Origin: DATEPR01 sp963780635
GTDB taxonomy: Bacteria > Actinomycetota > Actinomycetes > Mycobacteriales > Pseudonocardiaceae
Length of the DNA stretch: 64,000 bases
Assembly: GCA_963780635.1 (NCBI GenBank)
Contig: CAWACW010000014.1
Coordinates: 320,368 to 384,367 of the forward strand
Direction: 5' to 3'
Shown: piece by piece, positions 53,962 through 62,618 of the stretch
How positions within the stretch are numbered: the first letter of the stretch is position 1
Layout: every line of letters begins with the position of its first letter
Notes under the pieces: model-generated
Told to the model about the DNA's origin: nothing
Databases searched by the model: none
The model's input: only the letters and a program-made list of their open reading frames with translations
Position numbers and translations under genes: made by a program

Positions 53962-55127
53962 GTGCCCACCTCGAGGTGTTCGAGCGGCGCGGATGCGCCC
54001 GCCAGTTCGAAGGTGGCCACCCCGTGATCGTCGCGCAGCTCCAACCAGGTCCACGGAGCGAAACCCATGGCCTCCGGCGATCGATCCGCCCACGGCTCAG
54101 TGCCGTCCACATGCGCGGTGAACTGGGGGATCACGTCGTGCCCGCAGCTCGGGCAGGGCACCCGGCCGTCCAGGGCGTGTGCGCGGAGCGACTCGCCGCC
54201 GGAGCCGCAATCCGGACAATCCCAGCGCACCAGGAGCCGTGCCGGAAGTTGCAGCACACCGTCAGGCATGGTTACGACCGCCCGGCAACGTGCCACGATG
54301 GTGCGCCAGTCATCCGTCCAGTTGAGTTCGTGATCGGGCGGCATCGGTTCTGCCCGCGTCCAGTGCAGCACGCAGTCGTCGTTGACCGGCAGACGATGAT
54401 TCCAGAACCGGTTGTGGGCGAGGTCGATCCGCAGTTCGTGGCCCACGGCCATCGAGTGGTCGTGCAAGTCACGGTGTAGCCATTTCAACGCCTCCTGCAC
54501 CATCAGGCCCGCGGTCACGGAGGTGACGGTCGGTGTGGTCGGCACACCACCCGCTGCCAACGACCGCTGTTCGTAGGCCAGACACGACTGCCGCAGGGTC
54601 AGTTCACGCAAGTCGTCAGCGGTCAGCCCGCACGTGAAGCATGGTTGGTCGACTTCTGGTGCGAACACCTGGACCGTGCCCTCCCAGGTGGTCAGTCCGC
54701 CGTCCACCATCAGCCGCCCGGCGTAACCCGCGAGCTGGCTCAGCGCTACCCGCGCGGCCAAGTTGTCCAGACAGCCGAAGACCAGGTCCGACCGCCGCAC
54801 GATGCCCGCACTCAGCGCCACGCGCAGGTCTCCGGCGAGGCCGATGACTCGCGTGTCCGAATTCAGCCGTCCAGCGCGTTCACTGATCGTCTCTGCCTTC
54901 GGCCTGCCGATATCGGCCTGGTCGAAGAACATCGAGCGCGTGAGGTTGCTCATCGCCACGACATCGTGGTCGACCACCACGACCGTCCCCCAGCCCAGAA
55001 GCACGAGGTTCTTGACCACCTCGTTCCCCAACGCACCCGCTCCAGCGACGATCGCGGTCGCATTGCGGACGCGCGTACCGTCCCACCAGTCGATCGCGGT
55101 CAACCGTGCGTATCTGTCCTCGCTCAC
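53958..55127 (-). CDS. E1-like ThiF/UBA adenylating enzyme
   Basis: A 389-residue enzyme that would adenylate the modifier's C-terminus with ATP. The Rossmann loop is GAGALGNEVVKNLVLLG (29-45), followed by VVVDHDVVAMSNLTRSMFF, a conserved Lys in GRPKAET, and GCLDNLAAR (Asp121, Asn122). CFTCG (163-167) and, near the C-terminus, CPDCG and CPSCG give metal-binding cysteines; Cys182 in LRQSCLAYEQRSL is a candidate thioester cysteine. PTTPTVTSVTAGLMVQEALK is the family helix. The last 150 residues carry an unknown zinc-ribbon-bearing domain. It overlaps the RING-like gene by ATGA. Confidence 0.9.
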   Translation of the reverse strand: MSEDRYARLTAIDWWDGTRVRNATAIVAGAGALGNEVVKNLVLLGWGTVVVVDHDVVAMSNLTRSMFFDQADIGRPKAETISERAGRLNSDTRVIGLAGDLRVALSAGIVRRSDLVFGCLDNLAARVALSQLAGYAGRLMVDGGLTTWEGTVQVFAPEVDQPCFTCGLTADDLRELTLRQSCLAYEQRSLAAGGVPTTPTVTSVTAGLMVQEALKWLHRDLHDHSMAVGHELRIDLAHNRFWNHRLPVNDDCVLHWTRAEPMPPDHELNWTDDWRTIVARCRAVVTMPDGVLQLPARLLVRWDCPDCGSGGESLRAHALDGRVPCPSCGHDVIPQFTAHVDGTEPWADRSPEAMGFAPWTWLELRDDHGVATFELAGASAPLEHLEVGT

Positions 55128-55663
55128 GTCTGCCCCTGTGGCTCATCGAGCGGTACCGGCGAATAGTTACAGCCTCGCGAGTAGCAGCGACCGTCCTTCA
55201 TGAATTCCCAACAGTCGTCACAGTAGGGCGCACGGCACAGCGGACACCTGATCGCTGTCGCACCGTCGACGAATTCTGTCCGGCACTGGAGACAGCGCTG
55301 ATTGAGAAGACCAGACGAAGCGTCGACCAAGACGCCGCAGACCTCGTGAAATCGAACTTCGTGTCCAGCGAAGTACAGTTCATCGCCATGGTGCAGGACG
55401 GCCAGAGAAACCGGACGTATCGATCTTCGGCGCACCTCGAGCCGCACCGGAAGTAGGACGGACGAGCCGGACTCCGTACGACCAATCCATATTCCGCTCT
55501 GCTCGCCGTCCGGGCCGGTCGCGGTGGTGGACCGCAGTGAATCGCTGAGCAAGAATTCATACTGACCCCGACCAGGGAACGGGACATACCACTCACCGAA
55601 GTCCAGGCGGGGCACCGGGACCACGCTCGCTGCGGCGCCGCCGGCCGGCGACCTCGTGCTCAT
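55124..55663 (-). CDS. RING-like eight-cysteine zinc protein (putative E3)
   Basis: A 179-residue protein, first in the operon. The N-terminal 110 residues look beta-rich. The C-terminal domain has cysteines at 124, 127, 140, 143, 148, 151, 160 and 165 (CLQCR, CPLCRAPYCDDCWE, GRCYSRGC), a spacing that fits a binuclear treble-clef/RING-type fold, although the last pair is C-x4-C and no His ligand is seen. In company with E1, E2 and a modifier an E3-ligase-like role is reasonable, but could also be a structural zinc domain. The upstream 55664-56060 region contains no gene and should hold the operon promoter. Confidence 0.75.
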   Translation of the reverse strand: MSTRSPAGGAAASVVPVPRLDFGEWYVPFPGRGQYEFLLSDSLRSTTATGPDGEQSGIWIGRTESGSSVLLPVRLEVRRRSIRPVSLAVLHHGDELYFAGHEVRFHEVCGVLVDASSGLLNQRCLQCRTEFVDGATAIRCPLCRAPYCDDCWEFMKDGRCYSRGCNYSPVPLDEPQGQT

Positions 55664-56360
55664 TGGGCCCCCTTCCGCCGTACATGCTCACTCGACTGGA
55701 ACGTCGCATACATCTACGTCCGTCGTTACAGCAGCGCCGGAGAACGGATCCGATCTTCACCCAGTCGACACGTTACCGCGGTGGCGAGAAACCTGCGGCC
55801 AGCCCGAACGCCAGTATTGTCAACTTTTTGTCCAAGTCGGCACGATCGCAGCCCCAGCAACGAACGCCGTAGTCAAGGCTGCCAACCCCGAAGAACGGCG
55901 AAGTCAAGGAATGAACATCGACCAAGATTTGTGGTTCATGCAGGATAGTCAGCTCACTAAGGCCGACGCCCCGGCCTGTTTTATTTGGCCGATTCCCGGT
56001 TTATTTTGGAAGAGGCGAGCGTCCGCAAGCTCAGCCCGACCGCTGCGTTACAACCATGCCCTCCTGTCATATGCAGGGCGGCCGCCCGGGAGCGATCCGG
56101 GGCTTGAGCGTTTGTCACGACACCACGCCCCGATCGCACGGACCTGCAGGGCAATTGCACGTGCAGGCCGTCCGTGACCTCGGACAAGGTGCAATGCATG
56201 TCGCCTGTATCCACACCCGCCTGAGCGACGATCCCCGCATCGAGATCGGCAAACGAGTCGGCGGGCTGCCTGAGATCGGCGGACGACTGGAACCCGGACC
56301 GCCGAGAACTCCAGCCGGTGTGCGGACTTTAATCTTTGAAAGCACCGCTCACAAGGGAGA

Positions 56361-56503
56361 GCCTCGCGCCATCCCGTCGACCTGGCTTCGCCCGATCACG
56401 GGTGTCAAGGGGGCACGGTCGCGCTCGACCGGCGGCCGGGACTGGGACTGCCCCCATGACACCCGTGATTGCCCTTGTGGAGGTCGACGGGATGGCGCGA
56501 GCC
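56361..56503. repeat. Long imperfect inverted repeat (55-bp arms)
   Basis: The left arm (56361-56415) and right arm (56449-56503) are near reverse complements. Shared blocks are CTCGCGCCATCCCGTCGACC and ATCACGGGTGTCA, with a mismatch patch between them; the loop is 33 bases. No gene is present in 55664-56630 apart from this structure. It could be a miniature inverted-repeat element, a strong terminator, or a structured RNA. Confidence 0.8.
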
Positions 56504-56630
56504 AAGCCCCTCCCGAACCGCAGCGTTCGCTGTTGTTGACCATCCTGTCGGCCTGCCGCGCGGCGAGCGCCTTTCTTGTCCTGCAACGGCGCTCCGACCC
56601 GCAATGCTGTCGCGATACCTTGTCTAGAGT

Positions 56631-56912
56631 GTGAGCGTGACCTGGAGTGAACAGGAGTACGTCGAGTACTTGGCGGGTGAGCGCCGACGTTTTGCGTGGG
56701 TAGTGCAACGATACGGTGGTCTGACAGGATCCCAGGCCGATGCGGCAGCGCATGACCGGTATCCCTACGAAGCGAACGATGGATCACTTCGTGGCCTGGT
56801 CTTCCATGACGAGGCGTGGCATTGGGCGATGCTGAAGATCTATGGGGATTCCTATACCACTGAACACCCGGAGTTGGTCCAGCCATCGACCGAATACCGC
56901 GAGCTGCGCTGA
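56631..56912 (+). CDS. Small conserved-looking hypothetical protein
   Basis: A 93-residue soluble protein (VTWSEQEYVEYLAGERRRFA, WVVQRYGGLTGSQADAAAHD, RYPYEA, LVFHDEAWHWAMLKIYGDSY, HPELVQPSTEYREL). Trp-, Tyr- and His-rich stretches at regular places and good codon use argue that it is real. Similar short proteins are common in actinobacteria, with no known function. GTG 56631 or the GTG six bases later may be the start. Bases 56913-57215 contain nothing convincing. Confidence 0.6.
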   Translation: MSVTWSEQEYVEYLAGERRRFAWVVQRYGGLTGSQADAAAHDRYPYEANDGSLRGLVFHDEAWHWAMLKIYGDSYTTEHPELVQPSTEYRELR

Positions 56913-57215
56913 ACTCTCAGGGCACGACCCGGGAATCAGCTCGCCGGCGGGCTGTCTCACACGACTGCGACGCCCTGACGAGCACTCGTGCCGCTGGTCG
57001 TCTGTGCCCAACCGCGCGCCCCGGCCACCGTGGCGCCGACGGGCGCGGCAGCGCCCTTGCAGGTGCCACACCAATGCGGGCCGGATAAGGCTGCGCGGTT
57101 GGGCTTGGGCACGGACGGCCAGCGGTGCCGGCAGGGCGCCGCCTTGATGAAGAAAGAAACCCTGAACGGCTAGCTAGTGGCTCGACGAGACGGGGACGGT
57201 GGGCCGCGATGAAGG

Positions 57216-59654
57216 TCAGCGGGGCTCCCGCTGACCTTCTGCAGACGATGGGGCGTCAGGAATGACGCCTCCTGCGATTTCGGCGCCGCAGTCGCTGGCC
57301 AGTGCCGTATCCAGTTCGTTCCACTGCCTGCCGGACAGGGTCTGGGTGATCTGGAACTGCAGGACGCCGTCGCCCCCGTTGGAGCACAGGTCGGAGATGA
57401 ACCCCGGAATGGATTGGTATCCGCGGCCGTCCAACAGTGCCAGGTCGGTCTCCGCGATGAAGATCCGTAGCCTGGTCAGGGCGTGAATCTCGCCGAACAC
57501 CGGGCCGAACACGCCGGCGAAGGTCCCGAGCTGGGATCCCCACTGAGTGTCTGGGAAGCCCTCGACGCCGACCATGTCGACCTCGGACGAGCCAGGCCAG
57601 TAGGGCGTGGGGTTGATGGTCGTGCCGCCCGTGTCCGCACCCGGGGCCCACATGAAGTGCGCCAGGCCGCCCGCAGTGGCGTCGACATCGGACCGTACGG
57701 CGTGCCACGCCTTGATCCACTGTGTGGCCGTGGTGCTCTCACAGTCGCCCTGGGCCCACGGGTACTGGCCGGAGACGTTGAATTCGTGGGCGAATGTCAG
57801 GATGACCGGGTGCCCGAAGGCGGCGATCGCCGAGCCAAACGCCCTCAGGTAGCGACTGATCGCCACGCCGTTCGCGCCGATCGTGGTGATCGCCGGAAAG
57901 TCGGAGCTATAGCTGCAGTCGCTGGGGCCCCCGCCCTGCCAGGGCTCGATTTCCACGAAGGGGGTCGCACCGGCGGACTGCGCCTGGCTGGCGAACGAGG
58001 TGGGGAAACTGTGGCCCCAGAACAGGTACGTGTTGGCGACGTTCGGGTGCTGTCCCGCGACGGTGGAGTAGCCGCCGTCGCCCTCCGCGCTGATCCACGT
58101 CCCCAGCATGACGGCCGGGGGCGACCATCGTGCCGGGGTGTGACCGGCGGACGAGCCGGCGGGGCTACTCGGGCCGACTGCGTGCGGGTCGGCGCCGGGG
58201 AGGTTAGTGGCGGTGAGCGCGGCGACGAGAGCGACGATCGCGAGGACGAGCAGGGAAACCAGGCCGATCTGCACCCACCGGGCGGCGCGTCGGCGCGCCA
58301 CTCGGGCCAGCTGCCGCGCGGCGTCGCTGCCGTACGCGGCGGCCTGCGCGGCCAGCGCGGCCGGCAGCCAGGACTCACCCGGCGCCGACGTGCCGCCGCA
58401 GGCCTCGATGACGGCTTGCGGGGTGGGGCGGGAGTCGGGAACTTTGTCCAGGCAGGCCTCAATCAGGGACCGCAAGGTCTCGTCCTGGCACGCCAGCGCG
58501 CGCGGGTCGGGCGGCTCGTGCACGATCCGGTAGAGCACATGGGCGTCCGGCCCGTCGCCGAACGGGGGAATGCCGGTGGCGGCGTAGGCCAGCACGCAGC
58601 CGAGCGAGAAGACGTCCCCGGCCGGCAGCGACTGCCTGTGCGCGGCCAGTTCGGGGGCGGTGTACCCGGCGGTGCCCACCCGCGCCCCGGTGACGGTGAG
58701 TGCCGTGCCGTCCAGCGCGCGGGAGATCCCGAAGTCGATGACCTTCGGACCGTCGCGGTCCAGCAGGATGTTCGACGGCTTCAGGTCCCGGTGCACGATC
58801 CCCGCGGCGTGGATCGCCGCGAGGGCTTGGGCGATTCCGCCACCCAAGGCGAGTACCAGCGGCTCGGGCAGCGCACCATTGAGGTCCACGGCCTGCGCCA
58901 GCGAGGGGCCCGGGACGTACGCGGTGGCGATCCACGGACGCTCGGCCCCGGTGTCCGCTTCGATCAGCGCTGGAGTGTACCCGCCGGCCACGGCCCGCAC
59001 AGCGGCTACTTCCTTGATGAACCGGGCGCGGAATACGACGTCGCGCGCGTACTCGGCACGCACCCGCTTGACCGCCACCGGCCGCTTGGCGCGGCTTACG
59101 GCCAGGAACACCTCGCCCATCGCCCCGCCGCCGAGCCGCGAGAGCAGCCGGAAGGAGCCGATACGGGACGGATCGCCCTGGGCCAGCGGCGCGAGCGCCA
59201 CGGCCGTCCGCGACTTCGGCGCCGGATCGCCACCGTGGTGGGCCGGCCGTTGCGCGGGCTCGGGGCGCTCAAGCGGCTCAGGCGACGCCGCGACCTCGGG
59301 GCTCGCCGGTCCACCGTCGTCGGGCAGGCCGGGGTCGGCCGCGGTGAGCACGGTATGCGGCTGCGACAACCGTTCGCCCGCCGCCGGCAGCCGCCGCGGC
59401 GCTTGCGATGAAGCGTCGCGGGCCTGTTCGGCACGCAGCCGGGCCGCCCACGCCGTACCGGCAGTTTCTGGCAGCCCCAACGCGACTGCCAGTACCTCAA
59501 GGGACCGAGGATGCGGCCGGGCTGTGCGGCCACGCTCCAGATTGCTGATCGCCCGCACACTCAACCCGGACTTGCCCGCCAACTCCTCTTGGGTCATCCC
59601 CGACGCCCGCCGCTGACTTCTGACCCACGCGCCCGCGGCTCGCGTCTCGTCCAC
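57216..59654 (-). CDS. XRE-HTH / Ser-Thr kinase / TM / GH26-like fusion protein
   Basis: An 812-residue protein with four parts. (1) XRE HTH, 9-66 (WVRSQRRASGMTQEELAGKS; LSVRAISNLERGRTARPHPR). (2) Protein kinase, about 165-415: glycine loop GGGAMGEV (175-182), Lys196 in VAVKRV, HRDLKPSN (288-295), DFG (307-309), APEL. (3) A membrane helix (461-482, VQIGLVSLLVLAIVALVAAL). (4) An outside domain, 510-790, like GH26 endo-beta-mannanases: FVEIEPWQGG, VILTFAHEFN (His623, Glu624), DMVGVEGFPDT, IFIAETDLAL (Glu735). The two acids are at the usual catalytic positions. It may sense or cut a polysaccharide outside while phosphorylating and perhaps binding DNA inside. Confidence 0.8.
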   Translation of the reverse strand: MDETRAAGAWVRSQRRASGMTQEELAGKSGLSVRAISNLERGRTARPHPRSLEVLAVALGLPETAGTAWAARLRAEQARDASSQAPRRLPAAGERLSQPHTVLTAADPGLPDDGGPASPEVAASPEPLERPEPAQRPAHHGGDPAPKSRTAVALAPLAQGDPSRIGSFRLLSRLGGGAMGEVFLAVSRAKRPVAVKRVRAEYARDVVFRARFIKEVAAVRAVAGGYTPALIEADTGAERPWIATAYVPGPSLAQAVDLNGALPEPLVLALGGGIAQALAAIHAAGIVHRDLKPSNILLDRDGPKVIDFGISRALDGTALTVTGARVGTAGYTAPELAAHRQSLPAGDVFSLGCVLAYAATGIPPFGDGPDAHVLYRIVHEPPDPRALACQDETLRSLIEACLDKVPDSRPTPQAVIEACGGTSAPGESWLPAALAAQAAAYGSDAARQLARVARRRAARWVQIGLVSLLVLAIVALVAALTATNLPGADPHAVGPSSPAGSSAGHTPARWSPPAVMLGTWISAEGDGGYSTVAGQHPNVANTYLFWGHSFPTSFASQAQSAGATPFVEIEPWQGGGPSDCSYSSDFPAITTIGANGVAISRYLRAFGSAIAAFGHPVILTFAHEFNVSGQYPWAQGDCESTTATQWIKAWHAVRSDVDATAGGLAHFMWAPGADTGGTTINPTPYWPGSSEVDMVGVEGFPDTQWGSQLGTFAGVFGPVFGEIHALTRLRIFIAETDLALLDGRGYQSIPGFISDLCSNGGDGVLQFQITQTLSGRQWNELDTALASDCGAEIAGGVIPDAPSSAEGQREPR

Positions 59655-60512
59655 GCGCCCCCCTCAGCTTCGGATCAGGACTCCGAACAGCGATTCTGGC
59701 CAGCCCAACCGGAACTTGCAATCCCCCGGAAAGTCCAATTGTGCCGGTTACTTTTCCGGTCAGACGACATGGTCACGGGCCGATCGGTGACGGACGCTGA
59801 TGGGCGTCGCCGGTATGCCGAACCCGACGGAACAGCGAACGAGAACCACATGCTCCGTCGGGGCTCGGGAACAATGTCCCGTCCACGCGGTCACGAAAAG
59901 CCCAGATAACAGAGGAAGATTCATGATCATTACGGAGAGCCGCGGCTGGCCGAGGGCAACGCCCCGCCCACCGGCATCAGCGGCGGCGGCGCCACCCGGA
60001 AGCAGATAGGGAATTCCCTCCGGGGCAGCGTCAACTCCGGTCTCTCGGCAGCGGTCTACCAGGGAACGGCCACGACGACAGGAACCGCATAGGCCACCAT
60101 GACAACCTCAGGCGCCCCTCGGCCGTGCGCATCGACGGACACGAATACAACCCCGGCCCCGGGCCGACCGGCGTACTCGTCTCGCAAGCCAACCTGGACG
60201 TCACCGGAACCGGCAAGGGACCGCCGATCACTCCGGCCGGCAGTGACGAGCTCTACTCGTTCTACGGGTTCGTGGTCCTCATGAAACCGGCCCGGTCGGC
60301 AGCCCCGACTGACTGCAAATCAGGCAAAAGGAAAAATATCAAAGGCGGATGTCACCGTCTAGCAGTGAACTGCCCAGATGAGGAAGGAGTGAGCACCCCA
60401 ACCACGACTGCCATCAGAACACGCTGCAGTCCGGCCGCCGCTTACGTCGGCGTTCACGGCTCGTCATATCAATAGATGATAATAACCCAAACAGGGGAAA
60501 GGAGTAGTTAGA

Positions 60513-60950
60513 ATGTTCAGCTCACTCAAGGCGCTTGGCGTAGTAATAGCTTCCGCTTGTGCACTCGCGATCTTTACCCCAGTCGCCGCCATGGCAAACC
60601 CCGCGCAAGGTAACGTCCCTGCGACTGGGTCAATGTGCGACCCGACTTTCAGTGAAGGCGTCCAGGAATGTACCATGGTGACAGGGATTGGGCTCCAGGT
60701 CACCTCCATCGGTGGGCAGGTCAGGAACCATAACGCTAGTGTAGTGACAGTAGAGGTCAATATCATCGGCCCGAATGGACATATTACGAACACGGCGCTT
60801 TTCGCGGTGAATGGAGGCGGTGTAACGCCATTCAAAACCTGGCATAATCCAAATCCCAACGCTAACATGACACCCGGCAATTACTGCACCCAGGCGCTTG
60901 ATCAAAGTGGCAACGTCCTCAGTCAGGCCTGTGTTTCCGTTCATTCCTGA
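60513..60950 (+). CDS. Small secreted protein of unusual composition
   Basis: A 145-residue protein with a signal peptide (LGVVIASACALAIFTPVAAM then ANP) and a mature domain with four cysteines (GSMCDPTFSEGVQECTMVTG; GNYCTQALDQSGNVLSQACV), likely two disulfides, and many strands. GGGAAAGGAGTAG upstream is a good ribosome-binding site. Codon use is much less GC-rich than the flanking genes, pointing to transfer. Similar secreted cysteine proteins occur in streptomycetes; no function is known. The 59655-60512 stretch before it has only short, unsupported open frames. Confidence 0.65.
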   Translation: MFSSLKALGVVIASACALAIFTPVAAMANPAQGNVPATGSMCDPTFSEGVQECTMVTGIGLQVTSIGGQVRNHNASVVTVEVNIIGPNGHITNTALFAVNGGGVTPFKTWHNPNPNANMTPGNYCTQALDQSGNVLSQACVSVHS

Positions 60951-61439
60951 TCTGGTGCGCCGGGTCGCTATGCAGTCGAGGCCGTCGGCCATCACGTGGA
61001 AGCCCTCATCCGTCGCGGCGGGTGAGGGCTCACGGGCCAGGTGGAAGCCAGTAGTCGTCGAAGCCACCGTTGCTGATCACGGCACGCTGGGCAAGGACTT
61101 GACCTCATGGCCGGACTTCACCGGCGATAAGCCGGGTTTCCCTGATAGTGGCTGTCACCCGCTGGTAGTCGACGGGCCGGCCGGAGACGCGCCAGCTGGT
61201 CCTGAGCGATGTTTCGACGGCCCAGGACTGTCAGCGCGGCTTGGACGTCGAGCGCGAGGGGCATGGCCGGGCATTGTGCGTCGCCGTTGGACAGTGCGGC
61301 TTCGGCGCGGACAAGCGCGGTGAGCACCTCAATGATGGTGGGCTGGTTCCGCGGTGAGTCTCGGTCGCGTGGCGACGGTGCCGGATGGCTTCGCCGCGCA
61401 CTGGGCGGATGAGCATGGTGTGCCGTTCATGGAGGTGTT

Positions 61440-61645
61440 GTCCACCCGGGCCAAGGCGGTGGCGCACGTGGCTCGGCACCATGCCGGCGGCATGCGCTTC
61501 CATGATCTGCGGCACTAGTACGCGACCTGGCTGGTGGACGACGGGGTGCCGATCAACACGATCCAGCGGGTCATGGGCCACGAGCGGTCGGTGATCACGC
61601 TGGATCTCTACACCCGTGGTACCGATAACGGAGAGCCCACGCGCC
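61440..61645 (+). pseudogene. Tyrosine recombinase C-terminal fragment with in-frame stop
   Basis: Translation gives AVAHVARHHAGGMRFHDLRH, a stop codon (TAG, about 61516), then YATWLVDDGVPINTIQRVMG and HERSVITLDLYTR. These are the HxLRH, GH and catalytic Tyr boxes of phage-type integrases. The N-terminal part is absent and the stop lies right after the HxxR motif. It leads straight into the first CRISPR repeat, so an insertion/deletion event has probably removed the array's leader. Confidence 0.75.
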
Positions 61646-61664
61646 AGGCGGTGCGCCTGGCCAG

Positions 61665-62180
61665 GTCGTCCCCGCGCACGCGGGGGTGGTCCCGTCCGCC
61701 GCTCGACCAAGAGAGGAGGCGGCAAGTCGTCCCCGCGCACGCGGGGGTGCTCCGGCTTCCTGCTGCTCCTGGGCACGTACATGAGCGTCTTCCCCGCGCA
61801 CGCGGGGGTGCTCCCGTGCCCGAGAACGACAGCGTGCGGAACCCGATGTCTTCCCCGCGCACGCGGGGGTGCTCCCGTCTGGGGCAACCTCGTCGCCTCC
61901 GCCATCGCGTCTTCCCCGCGCACGCGGGGGTGCTCCCGTTCTTCTGCCCCACCGGCCCGTTGTTCGAGAGTCTTCCCCGCGCACGCGGGGGTGCTCCCGA
62001 CAGTGACTGCACGTCGCGCAGCGGACCCTTGTCTTCCCCGCGCACGCGGGGGTGTTCCCGACCCCGCCACCATGACGCGCCTGCTCTACCACGTCCTCCC
62101 CGCGCACGCGGGGGTGTTCCCAGACAAGCCCAAGCGGAAGTCGTCGTACAGAAGTCCTCCCCGCGCACGCAGGGTGTTCG
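61665..62180 (+). CRISPR. Type I-E-like CRISPR array, nine repeats, eight spacers
   Basis: The 29-base repeats start at 61665, 61726, 61787, 61848, 61909, 61970, 62031, 62093 and 62154. Repeats share the central TCCCCGCGCACGCGGGGGTG, with flanks that drift: GTCG in repeats 1-2, GTCT in 3-7, GTCC in 8-9. Spacers are 32 bases, except spacer 7 (33). The last repeat lacks two or more G residues and decays after CACGCAGGGTGTTCG, marking the trailer end, so the array is read left to right. There are no cas genes in the window and no AT-rich leader is visible. Apparent proteins across the array come from the repeat sequence. Confidence 0.95.
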
Positions 62181-62336
62181 TACTGGTGCACGTGCGCGGT
62201 GTCGACGCGCGCCCACTCGTCGGTTAGGAGGCACCGTCGTGGTCATCGACTCTCTCCCGAGATTTCGGCGAGACTGACTCGCTCCTCGGTCGGCACCCAC
62301 TCTCGCACCCCGAGAGTGCGCCGAACTCCAGTGCTG

Positions 62337-62582
62337 TCAATGACGGCAGCCTCGCGCTCGCGCGCTGCGGATCGCGAGGTAGCGGAAATAGGCGCGGCGT
62401 GCTGATTTCGCGCGCTGCTCTCGCTCGTCGGGGTCGAGCTGCCCGCTCGGGTCGACCTGGCGCTCGAACCTGGCCAACGCAGCGCGTCGGGCGGCATCGG
62501 TGCGGGCAGCCCGGTTGGTTGTCTTGGCCCAAGATGAGTGTGCTGCGGCTTGTGCGAGCAACGTGCGTTGTGCTGGCGTCAA
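62337..62582 (-). CDS. Small basic helical protein, tandem paralogue 2
   Basis: About 81 residues: LTPAQRTLLAQAAAHSSWAK, NRAARTDAARRAALARFERQ, VDPSGQLDPDEREQRAKSAR, RAYFRYLAIRSARARG. It is plainly related to the next protein (62619-62873). Such proteins are widespread in streptomycetes and near integrases and are unassigned. The start could be the TTG at 62582 or a non-ATG codon slightly upstream that gives an N-terminal STWETI. Both are mostly helical and could bind DNA or RNA. Confidence 0.6.
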   Translation of the reverse strand: MTPAQRTLLAQAAAHSSWAKTTNRAARTDAARRAALARFERQVDPSGQLDPDEREQRAKSARRAYFRYLAIRSARARGCRH

Positions 62583-62618
62583 GATGGTTTCCCATGTAGA
62601 CAGTGCAACACGGTCGTG

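Noticed and set aside
55656..56177. Short plus-strand open frames between the RING-like gene and 56.6 kb
   Set aside because: No ribosome-binding sites, no domain and mixed composition; the region is treated as promoter and inverted repeat.
57483..59411. A 642-codon plus-strand open frame opposite the kinase fusion
   Set aside because: Antisense to a well-supported kinase; Arg/Gly-rich with no domain.
60285..60345. A possible tRNA-like segment around GACTGCAAATCAGGC
   Set aside because: No acceptor stem or T-arm could be formed around it.
59760..60475. Short open frames before the secreted protein, including one reading VRIDGHEYNPGPGPTG
   Set aside because: They lack convincing starts, change frame quickly and match no family that I recognise; possibly a decayed gene but not supportable.
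61510..61525. Stop-codon readthrough or recoding in the integrase fragment (HDLRH-stop-YATW)
   Set aside because: The N-terminal half of the protein is missing too, so this is decay and not recoding.
61231..62300. Several long open frames on both strands across 61.2-62.3 kb with repeated PRARGG or HPRVRGED-type peptides
   Set aside because: They are translations of the CRISPR repeats and spacers; the repeated peptides have the 61-base period of the array.
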